Positions 38,147 through 45,862 of a stretch of 64,000 nucleotides of DNA are shown piece after piece. Numbering within the stretch: position 1 is the first letter of the stretch; every line of letters starts with the position of its first letter. The DNA comes from Dechloromonas sp. HYN0024 (GTDB lineage: Bacteria; Pseudomonadota; Gammaproteobacteria; Burkholderiales; Rhodocyclaceae): assembly GCF_003441615.1 (NCBI RefSeq), contig NZ_CP031842.1:3108001-3172000 (forward strand), given 5' to 3'. The notes under the pieces were generated by a model. It was not told the DNA's origin, ran no database searches, and saw nothing but the letters and a program-made list of their open reading frames with translations. The translations under genes and the position numbers were made by a program.

Positions 38147-38743
38147 ATGGCCCCGTACTTCTCCGCAGACCGTAGCAGTCCGGCCACTCCGCGGAACGCC
38201 CGGGTCTATCTTGCCGACCAGAGCATCTACAGTGCGGGAACAGGCGGTAGCGCCTGGCGGCTTCAGAATGGCATAGTCCGCCTGAACAGTGGCACCCCTT
38301 CCGGCGAAATGTCATTTGCCAGCCTCGCCGTCCCTGGCGACATTCTCGGTTGTGAAACGCTTCTATTCGGTGCCTATACCTTTTCAGCCACGGCGCTGAC
38401 CCGGTGTGAGCTTTCACCCTGGCCGGAAGGCGCAGCGGCGATGGCCGGAGAATCACTGATCGCCTCCCTAGCCCAGGCCCAAACGCGGGCGGCCGAGATC
38501 GTAGCACTTCGCGGCGGTCAGGCGGTAGACCGGGTGCTTGGATTGATCCGCCTGTTTTCAAACGATTCCGGGCTGGCCGTGCTGCCGACGCGACAGGATA
38601 TCGCCGACATCACCGACCTTCGCTTTGAAACCATTTCGCGCATCATCAAGGGACTGGAACGGAGCAAGGTGCTGGCGCCGATCAAGCTAGCCGGCATCCA
38701 CGCCACACGTAGTTTTCAGGTCAATCTGGCCGCTACGGCGTGA
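38147..38743 (+). CDS. Crp/Fnr-family transcriptional regulator
   Basis: 198 residues: an N-terminal cyclic-nucleotide-binding-type beta barrel (about 15-90, PGDILGCETLLFG), a long dimerisation helix, and a C-terminal winged helix (LPTRQDIADITDL with recognition helix RFETISRIIKGLERS). The recognition helix keeps the Glu, Ser and Arg of Fnr. No N-terminal cysteine cluster is present, so it is not an oxygen-sensing Fnr. The ATG at 38147 has an AAGGAAG site; a longer frame upstream overlaps the receptor. Likely regulator of the nearby palindromic operators. Confidence 0.85.
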   Translation: MAPYFSADRSSPATPRNARVYLADQSIYSAGTGGSAWRLQNGIVRLNSGTPSGEMSFASLAVPGDILGCETLLFGAYTFSATALTRCELSPWPEGAAAMAGESLIASLAQAQTRAAEIVALRGGQAVDRVLGLIRLFSNDSGLAVLPTRQDIADITDLRFETISRIIKGLERSKVLAPIKLAGIHATRSFQVNLAATA

Positions 38744-38750
38744 CGCGCGC

Positions 38751-39215
38751 TTAGAACCGAAGGGCGGTCAATTTCTCGACCGCGCTTGTTGAAATAACGC
38801 CGGCAACGACCGCCTTTCCGCCCCGTCCATCGAACAAGAAAGTGCGAGGCAATTCGCCACCCCACTTTGGATCGATGGCATAGGCGATAGCCTCCGGGTT
38901 ATCGGAGCCGTAGACATAGCGAGCCCCGCTCAGCGCGTATGGTTTCAACATTGGCCACAGTTGCGGCGATTCGGGTTCCGCGGCGACGGTGATAACGTGC
39001 AGTTTCTTGTTCCCCTTGGCCAGGCGCGACAGTAGATCCAGATTTTTCTTGCAATAGTTGCAGTCGGAAGACCACAGGGCGATCACCGTCGGTTGGCGGT
39101 GACTCTCAGGATCGAGCAGGCGCTTCGCAGCCACGCGATCGAGCGGCGTAAAGTCAGCAGCGACCAGCGGCCCGGCCACGACCAGGAAACAAAGGGCAAT
39201 AACTCGTCGGATCAT
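38751..39215 (-). CDS. Periplasmic thioredoxin-like protein
   Basis: 154 residues with a signal peptide (about 1-20) and a thioredoxin fold: ALWSSDCNYCKKN with the redox pair CxxC (CNYC) at about residues 52-55, and the cis-proline in GGELPRTFLF. It may keep metal-binding cysteines of its operon partners reduced or deliver metal. The start overlaps the stop of the propeller gene (ATGA). Last gene of the leftward tonB-exbBD-receptor operon. Confidence 0.85.
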   Translation of the reverse strand: MIRRVIALCFLVVAGPLVAADFTPLDRVAAKRLLDPESHRQPTVIALWSSDCNYCKKNLDLLSRLAKGNKKLHVITVAAEPESPQLWPMLKPYALSGARYVYGSDNPEAIAYAIDPKWGGELPRTFLFDGRGGKAVVAGVISTSAVEKLTALRF

Positions 39216-40432
39216 GGTGTCGGGAATAGGCGAAAACCTTCTTTTTCCGTCCGCCAGAAGGTGAAAAGCTTGTCCTTGCGGCGAATGACCCGGGGCTGAT
39301 CGGACGCGCCCTCGGTCGTCGCAAGGGCAAAATCGGTAAAGCTGTTGCCACCGTCGCCGGACAACATGGCGCGCAATTGGGTCCGCTCGCCATCGAACTC
39401 CTTCCAGGCGATCAGTAACTGGTCTCCAGCAGTGGCCATGTCGGCATGGGCTGCCCGAGGACCACCGACCGTGCGCTGACCTGTCAGTTTAATTTCTGCC
39501 CCGGATGCCAGCCGACCATAGAAAACCCGACCTTCGCCATCCTTCTGGTTGAACCAGACGGCATGACGGACACCCTTGTCATCAACGACCAGCGATGGAC
39601 CGTGATGCGGGCAGCCATCGACTTTCCAGCGGTCGAAGGTGGCACGCTGCACGTTCTCTGCCGTACCGTCGGGGTTCAGGCGAGTCATCGCGTGGTCCCG
39701 CTCATTTGGTGCATAGACATGGCGCCACATAAAGACCGGTGCTCCATCACGGTCGATGGCACTGGTCACCCGACAGCATTCGCAGGAGTAGTCGGCAAGC
39801 TTGTATTCGGGCTGGAAGCTGCGTCCGCCATCGGTCGATAGGGCGGCGTAGATCGCCGCACCACGGTAAGCCGTCTTGGCAACCTTGGCCAATTCCAGAT
39901 CGCGCTTGTCGATCCACGCCAGGATGACCCGGTTGTCCGGCAGGGTCAGCATCGACTCGAAACGGTGGGTAATGATGGCCGTGTCCTGATGAACGGTCAG
40001 CGGCTGCGAAAAATTGATGCCATCGCTGGCCCGGGCAAATCGCACCGACCCGGTGTTCGGCTTCGGAAAGGGATGCGTCCATGAGACGAGCAAACCGCCA
40101 TCCGCCGCGACAGCTATTTTCGGGCGGTTCTCGCCATCGGCAGAAATCGCCTCCGGCTGGGCGTTGACCACAGACAATGCCGACCAGGTCTTACCCTCGT
40201 CGGCACTGCGGTAAATGACTACATGCTCACCCTGCTTGGCCGCCACCAGGAGATTGCCGTCCGGTGCGAACACGGCGGAAGAACCGAGTTCCGGCCGCGC
40301 CGCCCTGGCCATGCCGGGCATGGCCTCTGCTGCGAAGCCAGACGTTGCGAACAGACTCATCCCCAAGACAAACGTTCGGGCCGCCGTGCGCAGGAAATTT
40401 CCGGCAGGCCGGATGCTGGCTGATGGCTTCAT
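39212..40432 (-). CDS. Exported sialidase-fold beta-propeller with CECC and CPHH motifs
   Basis: 406 residues with a signal peptide (about 1-35, ending GFAAEA). Three Asp boxes (SADEGKTW, STDGGRSF, SGDGGNSF) mark a BNR/sialidase-type propeller, but I see no sialidase arginine triad, so glycosidase activity is doubtful. Two metal-ligand-like motifs stand out: SCECCRV and GCPHHGP. The TTG at 40444 is in frame, but the ATG at 40432 has the GAGG site. It lies 15 bases after the receptor and overlaps the thioredoxin gene, implying a joint periplasmic task, possibly metal capture. Confidence 0.8.
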   Translation of the reverse strand: MKPSASIRPAGNFLRTAARTFVLGMSLFATSGFAAEAMPGMARAARPELGSSAVFAPDGNLLVAAKQGEHVVIYRSADEGKTWSALSVVNAQPEAISADGENRPKIAVAADGGLLVSWTHPFPKPNTGSVRFARASDGINFSQPLTVHQDTAIITHRFESMLTLPDNRVILAWIDKRDLELAKVAKTAYRGAAIYAALSTDGGRSFQPEYKLADYSCECCRVTSAIDRDGAPVFMWRHVYAPNERDHAMTRLNPDGTAENVQRATFDRWKVDGCPHHGPSLVVDDKGVRHAVWFNQKDGEGRVFYGRLASGAEIKLTGQRTVGGPRAAHADMATAGDQLLIAWKEFDGERTQLRAMLSGDGGNSFTDFALATTEGASDQPRVIRRKDKLFTFWRTEKEGFRLFPTP

Positions 40433-40447
40433 GTCACCTCGCAATGA

Positions 40448-42877
40448 TCAAAGATCAAACTTGACCCCGGCAAAAATGGTTCGCTGCGAATAAGGATACA
40501 GCGTGTAGTACTTGACGTTGGTGATGTTGTCGACGCCGACGGAGGCAGACCACTGCCTGGATACCCGGTAGAGCACCTTGGCATCGAAGACACTGAAACT
40601 GCTGCGCCCACCATAGGTATTGGGATTAGGATCGGGATAGGCTCCGGTCGTGGCATTGGCCAGCCCACTGTGCTGCCGTCCGCTGTAACGCCAGCCGAGG
40701 CTGTACGACAGGGCATCGGAAGCATGGTAAACCGCCAGCATCGAGGCACGCCAGTCAGGAACGAGCGGCAGTTCGGTGTTCTCCAGCCCCGGGTTGGCTC
40801 GGTTCTCGGCAATCCGGGAATGAATGTAGGCAATGCTGCCGGACAGGTCGAGACCATTTATCAGGAGGTCGCGCGACTGTAGTGACGTTTCGACACCGTA
40901 GGTGCGCACCCGATCAACGTTTTGTACGCTGCTGATGCTGAATCCTGGCAGAGTCGTGACATCTGACTGGGAAACCAGGGCATTGCGCCTTTCCTCTCCG
41001 AACACCGAGGTCCGCCACAAGCCACTGGGCAGGAAGCGCTCAAGGGCGAATTCCCATGACTCGGCGGTTTCCGGCTTGAGGTTCGGGTTGTTCGTCAGTG
41101 CCACATTGTATGGGGCGGGAAAGGCAGCGATTTCGGCGGGCGTCGGGTTGCCACCGCTGGCCGTCTTGATACCGACATTCTTGAACAGTTCATTGACTGT
41201 CGGGAAGCGCACGCCACGGCCGTAGGAACTGCGCAGCGACCAGTCGTCGGTCAGCAGCAACGTCAGCGAGGCCTTGGGTGAGAAAGCCTGAACGGTCTTG
41301 TCCTGATAGGTAACATTGGTGCCACTGGCGTAGTTGCTGCCATCCGATGCCGTCCACTTTTCAGCCCGGCCACCGACCACCAGCTTGACGGCTGGAGCAA
41401 TCTGCCAGGCATCCTGCAGGTAAATGGCATCAGTCGAGGTCACGCCTCTGGAATTGGTATTCAATGCACCAGCATTGCTGGTTTGCCAGTTGCCGGCACC
41501 AAGATTGTATTGATCTGATTTGGTTGTGTAGCTGTCGTTGTGATAGCCAAAACTGACTTGGTGTTCGCTCTGCCGGTTGCCGCCAGGACGCCATTCGCCA
41601 CGCAAATCAAGGGTCTGCCAGCCGGTGCCATCGAGAATCGTAATTGTCCCGGCTGTTGCCGATGTGCTGGGGGTCGTACCGGAATTGCCTGACGAAGCGC
41701 GCGTCACATCCTTGCTCTGGTCAAAGAGGCTGGCGGTCAGCTCCCAGTCCCAGGTGCCGCCAGTCTGCGATTTGACCGACAGGCCATGCATGAAATACTC
41801 AGCTTCCGAATAGCTGACGCTGGGTGCTGTCACGGAATAATCCTGGCCATTGATCCGTACGAAACGATACGGGTTAGTTGCCGACGTGCTGGTGCCATAG
41901 ACTGTGCTCCCCGCAGCATCCCGTAAATAGCTTTCCACCGCCTTGTCGGACGTGTTCTGCCAGACATTGAAGGTGTAAGTCGCGCGAACGCTGGGTGAAA
42001 AGTCGTAGGCCACTTTCAGCGTGCCGTCATTCTTGACCGTGTGATCGGCGCTAATAGACGCCGTATTGACCCTCTGCTTATTGGCGATATCCTGATCAAA
42101 ATAGGCGCCCGTAACAGTTGTCGTGTTTCTTCCTGGTCCCGAAGCAACAACAGCAGGTTCGGTTGATTTTCTCAGCGTCGCCGCCGTGAAATCCGTCGGA
42201 TGACTGTGATTATCCAGACGATCAGCACTCAACCAGAATGACCAGTCGCCGACCTTGTTGCCAACCGTGGCGGCAAGGTGATTGCCGGAAAAATTGTCAT
42301 CCGTCCCGTAGAGCTTGAAACGCTCGTTGAAGACATCAATCTGGGCATGCGCTTCCAGCTTGCTCGGCATGTGCGTGGTCATCAGTACGACGCCACCGAT
42401 CGAGTTGCCTGGATACAGGGCGGAGAAAGGGCCGTACATGACGTCGACCCGGTCGATCGAATGCTGTGACACCACACCCCAGCGCGGGCCTGGGCAGCAG
42501 CTGTTGTTGAGGAAATTCGACAGGAGCAGACCATCAGCGTAAACAATCGTCTGGGCGCTGGAATTGACACCGTACATGCGCATGGCCAAGCCACCATTGA
42601 CGTCGCCGATGAACCGCTCACGGACATGAACGCTAGGCACATATTGCAGGGCACCGGCCGAGGATACCGAATTAACGCTTTCGGCAATTTGCTGCGCCGT
42701 CACACTTTCGGTGGTCGATGGCACATTGGCCGGGATAGCCGGCTTGTCGCTCTTGATCACCATTTCGCCGAGCTGCTTGTCGATTTCCTGCTCGGCAGCA
42801 TGGGCTGCCGGAAGCTGCGAAATGGCAGCAATGACGGCCAGGAAAATGCCGTTGAATCTGAAAGTACTGTGCTTCAC
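40448..42877 (-). CDS. TonB-dependent receptor with Cys-Cys plug motif
   Basis: 809 residues. Signal peptide (about 1-28, ending AAHA), plug domain (about 55-170) and a barrel ending FAGVKFDL. The plug contains NNSCCPGPRWG (about residues 124-134), an unusual cysteine pair where classic siderophore receptors have none. Substrate unknown; a metal or metal chelate is likely given the cysteines and neighbours. Start is GTG at 42877, 50 bases after exbD; its ribosome site is weak. Encoded in one operon with its own tonB, exbB and exbD. Confidence 0.87.
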   Translation of the reverse strand: MKHSTFRFNGIFLAVIAAISQLPAAHAAEQEIDKQLGEMVIKSDKPAIPANVPSTTESVTAQQIAESVNSVSSAGALQYVPSVHVRERFIGDVNGGLAMRMYGVNSSAQTIVYADGLLLSNFLNNSCCPGPRWGVVSQHSIDRVDVMYGPFSALYPGNSIGGVVLMTTHMPSKLEAHAQIDVFNERFKLYGTDDNFSGNHLAATVGNKVGDWSFWLSADRLDNHSHPTDFTAATLRKSTEPAVVASGPGRNTTTVTGAYFDQDIANKQRVNTASISADHTVKNDGTLKVAYDFSPSVRATYTFNVWQNTSDKAVESYLRDAAGSTVYGTSTSATNPYRFVRINGQDYSVTAPSVSYSEAEYFMHGLSVKSQTGGTWDWELTASLFDQSKDVTRASSGNSGTTPSTSATAGTITILDGTGWQTLDLRGEWRPGGNRQSEHQVSFGYHNDSYTTKSDQYNLGAGNWQTSNAGALNTNSRGVTSTDAIYLQDAWQIAPAVKLVVGGRAEKWTASDGSNYASGTNVTYQDKTVQAFSPKASLTLLLTDDWSLRSSYGRGVRFPTVNELFKNVGIKTASGGNPTPAEIAAFPAPYNVALTNNPNLKPETAESWEFALERFLPSGLWRTSVFGEERRNALVSQSDVTTLPGFSISSVQNVDRVRTYGVETSLQSRDLLINGLDLSGSIAYIHSRIAENRANPGLENTELPLVPDWRASMLAVYHASDALSYSLGWRYSGRQHSGLANATTGAYPDPNPNTYGGRSSFSVFDAKVLYRVSRQWSASVGVDNITNVKYYTLYPYSQRTIFAGVKFDL

Positions 42878-42927
42878 GCGATAGCCCCAAAAAATCGTGC
42901 GCCCGATAAAGGCGAAAATGACGGCGT

Positions 42928-43338
42928 CTAACGCGCCGATTCGGTCAGAAAAGCAATTTTTACAATACTGGCGCGCTGGGCCGCTGCCATGACATCGGCC
43001 ACCTTTTCGTACGCGACCTTGCGGTCGGCGCGCAGGTGCAGCTCAGGCTGGCGAGCGCTGGCCGCCGCGAAACGTGCCTCCAGCCCGTCGCGCTCAATGG
43101 CCTCGCCATTCCAGAAAACCTTGCCTGCAGCATCAATGGCAAGTTGGATCACTTCCGGCTTGTCGTCGAGCTTCGTGGCATTGACCTGCGGCAGGTCGAT
43201 CGGCACTGCCTGATGAAAGAGCGGTGCGGTAATGATGAAGATGACCAGCAACACGAGCATTACGTCGACCAGCGGCGTCGTGTTGATTTCGGCCATCGGC
43301 TGGGTGACACCCGCTTCGTCGAAGCTTCCGAATGCCAT
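42928..43338 (-). CDS. exbD: ExbD-family energy-transduction protein
   Basis: 136 residues: one membrane helix with the essential aspartate (AEINTTPLVDVMLVLLVIFI, Asp about residue 26) and a periplasmic domain. Works with ExbB to energise TonB. Starts two bases after the exbB stop. Distinct from tolR at 20.4 kb. Confidence 0.95.
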   Translation of the reverse strand: MAFGSFDEAGVTQPMAEINTTPLVDVMLVLLVIFIITAPLFHQAVPIDLPQVNATKLDDKPEVIQLAIDAAGKVFWNGEAIERDGLEARFAAASARQPELHLRADRKVAYEKVADVMAAAQRASIVKIAFLTESAR

Positions 43339-43340
43339 GA

Positions 43341-44075
43341 TCAGGCCTGCCGGCTGGTGCGGGCGGCACCGATATCAACCAGATTGACATTGCCGCCAAC
43401 CCGTACGCCAGTCGTCAGATAGGCGTGAAGGTCATGGGCGAAGCCGTCGAGCTGAACGGCAACCAGACGATTGGCCCGGGTGAAGGCGTTGTAAGCGAGT
43501 ACGGCAGGTATCGCCACGAAGAGTCCGGCGGCGGTCATGATCAGCGCTTCACCAACCGGGCCGGCAACCTTGTCGAGGACCACCTGCGTTGCCCCGGAGA
43601 GGCCGACCAACGCGTGGTAGATACCCCATACCGTGCCGAACAGGCCAATGAAGGGAGCAGTCGAACCGACCGAGGCAAGAAAGGTCAGACCACGTTCGAT
43701 CCGCGCTTGCGTATTGACGATATGGGAACGCATCGAGCGCGTCACAAACTCGCTGGCATTGACGCCCGCGCCGATGCCTCGGGCGGCATTCTGCTGGTGC
43801 GCCTGAGCCGAATGGGCGCCAGTCAATGCGAGCCCGGCAAAAATCCCCGAGGGATCCTCACGGCGCAGGATTTCGAGCGCCTCGGGCAGGGAATTGGCAT
43901 CCCAGAAGGCAGCCAATGCGCGCTCCTGCGAACGCGACGCACGCCAGGTCGACATCAGCTTGCTGAATATCAGCGACCACGAAACCAATGACAGCACGGC
44001 AAGGATCAAAGCCGTGACGTGGGTTACCAGATCGCCCTGGTCCCAGAAGTGGGCGAGGCCCATTGGTGAATGCAT
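43341..44075 (-). CDS. exbB: ExbB-family proton channel protein
   Basis: 244 residues with three membrane helices; the core motif [20 protein letters not shown] and the following [22 protein letters not shown] are diagnostic. AGGGAAA ribosome site. Second gene of the leftward tonB-exbB-exbD-receptor operon. Confidence 0.95.
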   Translation of the reverse strand: MHSPMGLAHFWDQGDLVTHVTALILAVLSLVSWSLIFSKLMSTWRASRSQERALAAFWDANSLPEALEILRREDPSGIFAGLALTGAHSAQAHQQNAARGIGAGVNASEFVTRSMRSHIVNTQARIERGLTFLASVGSTAPFIGLFGTVWGIYHALVGLSGATQVVLDKVAGPVGEALIMTAAGLFVAIPAVLAYNAFTRANRLVAVQLDGFAHDLHAYLTTGVRVGGNVNLVDIGAARTSRQA

Positions 44076-44087
44076 GTTTTCCCTTTC

Positions 44088-44765
44088 CTACTCAAATGCA
44101 AAGGTGATTGGAACGATCACCGAAGAATCGACCGCTTCGTCGCCCCGCCTCGCCGGCACGAAGCGCCAGCGGCCAACGGCATCGACCGCTGCAGCGTCAA
44201 GCCGCGGAAAGCCGCTTGATTTTGAAATGGCCACGTCGAGCGCAGTCCCTTGCGCACTGACACGTACTTTCAGCAAAACCTTGCCTTCCTCGTTCATGCG
44301 TCGCGAAAGGGCGGGATAAACCGGTTTCGGATTGTGCAGATAATCCGCATCGAATCGGGCAGCTACCACAGCCAGCGGGGCAGGAGGGGCAGCCACCACC
44401 GGCTGGGGTGGCGGCGCAGGCGGCTGTGGCGCCACGGCGAAGCTGCTCGTCACCGCCGGGCTGGCCACCGCGAGCACCGGCTGTGGCTGGGCGACGGGCT
44501 GCTTACGTGGCGGCGACTTGGGAGGTGGCAAGGGCTTGGCTGGCTCCGGCTTCTCTTCGATCATCGGCAACAGACGCGCGCTGATGCTTTGCGGCAAAGC
44601 AATCAGTTCGTTTTTGACCGAAAGGTAGAGCATGCCGTAAGCCAGGAAGGCATGCAGCAGGACAACCAGCACCACATTCGCCATGCGTTCGCCTGGCGAC
44701 AAGGGTGCTTCCGCGAAATCGAGAGGAGGCAATACAACCGCAGTCACCGGAGGCGCTCGATCCAT
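44088..44765 (-). CDS. tonB: TonB protein, operon copy
   Basis: 225 residues: N-terminal membrane helix (about 26-48, NVVLVVLLHAFLAYGMLYLS), a Pro-rich spacer (about 70-130) and a C-terminal TonB domain (NPKPVYPALSRRMNEEGKVLL to the end, with RWRFVPARRGDEAVDSSVIVP). It transfers energy to outer-membrane receptors. First gene of the six-gene leftward operon; the C-terminal domain is clearly paralogous to the divergent TonB at 44873. Confidence 0.93.
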   Translation of the reverse strand: MDRAPPVTAVVLPPLDFAEAPLSPGERMANVVLVVLLHAFLAYGMLYLSVKNELIALPQSISARLLPMIEEKPEPAKPLPPPKSPPRKQPVAQPQPVLAVASPAVTSSFAVAPQPPAPPPQPVVAAPPAPLAVVAARFDADYLHNPKPVYPALSRRMNEEGKVLLKVRVSAQGTALDVAISKSSGFPRLDAAAVDAVGRWRFVPARRGDEAVDSSVIVPITFAFE

Positions 44766-44826
44766 GTCAAAAATATTGAAAAACAGAAACTTACGGGGAT
44801 TTGGATTCTATGCAGATATACACAGC

Positions 44827-44850
44827 TTGCCCATGTGGCAAATTGTCACA
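44827..44850. promoter_or_regulatory. Palindromic operator in the divergent tonB promoter region
   Basis: Contains the 17-bp palindrome tgtggcaaattgtcaca (44834-44850) and the overlapping inverted repeat TTGCC-N5-GGCAA (44827-44841). It matches the tandem operator at 35707-35736 in the core GRCAAWTTGTCRC and lies at nearly the same distance from the -10 box (13 versus 14 bases from TTGTC). It can control both divergent tonB transcripts. Confidence 0.75.
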
Positions 44851-44860
44851 TCCCCCCGGA

Positions 44861-44866
44861 TATAAT
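44861..44866 (+). promoter_or_regulatory. Consensus -10 box TATAAT six bases before the second tonB start codon
   Basis: TATAAT is a perfect -10 hexamer and the ATG follows after exactly six bases, so transcription would start at or next to the ATG. No -35 hexamer at 17 bp; the palindromic operator lies there. Confidence 0.55.
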
Positions 44867-44872
44867 GGACGG

Positions 44873-45538
44873 ATGTCTGCCGGTGCCCGTCTTCCCCAGC
44901 TGAAAACGTCCGAATGGCGGCACAGCGCTCGCTACTTCCTGATCGCGCTGGTGCTGCACGGGCTGATCTTGTTCTACCCGCTTACACCGAGCATCGACCT
45001 GCTCGAAACGACGCCTCCCGCTTCAGTGCAGGTGAAGCTAACCGAGCACATTTCGGCAACCAGGACAGCGCCCCCGGCGATTGCCCCGAAGCCATCGCCG
45101 ACACCCACTCCGCAACGAGAAAAACCCTCCCCGAGCCCACAACCGGTACTCGCTCTAGCCGTCGAACCGACCAGCCCCCCTGTCACCTTCACAGTCCCAG
45201 CCGTACCCACGGTTCCGGCCGCATCAACCCCCCTCACTGCCGGCCCTGCACCCACTTCAGCACCCCGTTTCGATGCCGCCTACCTGCACAACCCGCTCCC
45301 CGAATATCCGTTGCTATCTCGCCGCATGGGAGAGGAAGGCAGAGTACTGCTCAGGGTAAGGGTCATGCCGGACGGTTTGCCAGCCAGTATCGAGATCGAA
45401 AAAACCAGCACGTTTGAGCGCCTAGACAACGCCGCCCGCCGTGTCGTCAGCCGCTGGCACTTCGTCCCGGCCAAGCGCGGCGACGAAACCATCGAAGCGT
45501 CGGTCATCGTACCGATTGTCTTCAAACTGGACAATTAA
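44873..45538 (+). CDS. TonB protein, divergent second copy
   Basis: 221 residues with an N-terminal membrane helix (about 17-36), a Pro/Thr-rich spacer and a C-terminal TonB domain (NPLPEYPLLSRRMGEEGRVLL, RWHFVPAKRGDETIEASVIVP) closely resembling the operon TonB. An in-frame ATG at 44801 would add a non-typical extension running through the operator and the -10 box, so I choose 44873. No ribosome site: probably leaderless. It may serve the copper receptor while the operon copy serves its own receptor; that division is inference. Confidence 0.85.
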   Translation: MSAGARLPQLKTSEWRHSARYFLIALVLHGLILFYPLTPSIDLLETTPPASVQVKLTEHISATRTAPPAIAPKPSPTPTPQREKPSPSPQPVLALAVEPTSPPVTFTVPAVPTVPAASTPLTAGPAPTSAPRFDAAYLHNPLPEYPLLSRRMGEEGRVLLRVRVMPDGLPASIEIEKTSTFERLDNAARRVVSRWHFVPAKRGDETIEASVIVPIVFKLDN

Positions 45539-45568
45539 TCGGGCAATGCCGGGAAACAGACGTGACGA

Positions 45569-45751
45569 CGGGGACCGAAGTCCCCGCCGGCTATCTTTGG
45601 TAACAAGGCTCTAGCAGCCCCGGCTAACCGTTTTTAGGCGGCAATAGCGAAATGCTCATCATTGGCATTTATGGATTTGCTTCATTAACGTCGATCGCCT
45701 GACGAGTTGCCTGCTCACCTTTGCCCGCCCTGTCGAAACCAGTACACCCCC
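45569..45751 (-). ncRNA. tmRNA coding piece
   Basis: Begins with the standard tmRNA 5' sequence (GGGGGTG, then GGTTTCGACAGG) at 45751, contains the tag frame, and near its 3' end has a strong UUCG hairpin (45569-45586, seven pairs) directly after the strand that pairs with the acceptor piece. The 3' end is approximate. Confidence 0.85.
45634..45666 (-). other. tmRNA proteolysis-tag reading frame ANDEHFAIAA
   Basis: Codons GCC AAT GAT GAG CAT TTC GCT ATT GCC GCC then TAA. The resume codon GCC follows CATAAAT. The tag starts ANDE and ends AIAA, matching the betaproteobacterial tag type recognised by ClpXP and ClpAP. Confidence 0.93.
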
Positions 45752-45780
45752 AACCAAAAACACCGATATCGATGTGCTTG

Positions 45781-45862
45781 GGTGGAGGTGAGGGGAATCG
45801 AACCCCTGTCCAGAACGCCTCCAGATTGCCGGAATTACAACCATGCTTTCAATTATGGGGGC
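45781..45862 (-). ncRNA. tmRNA acceptor piece
   Basis: Upstream half of the permuted gene, ending CACCTCCACC at 45781. Discriminator A is at 45783. The next encoded base is C, not A, so the terminal CCA is only partly encoded and must be completed after processing. The 5' boundary is uncertain. Confidence 0.85.

Noticed and set aside
39212..40432. True exo-sialidase
   Set aside because: Asp boxes are present but I could not find the arginine triad or nucleophile region, and the operon context is metal/TonB-like.
45569..45586. UUCG hairpin as a transcription terminator for the second tonB
   Set aside because: No T-run follows on either strand; it is better explained as part of the tmRNA coding piece.
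45781..45832. tRNA-like T arm and acceptor end suggesting a tRNA fragment
   Set aside because: No D arm or anticodon arm precedes it; it pairs instead with the downstream tmRNA 5' half, so it belongs to permuted ssrA.
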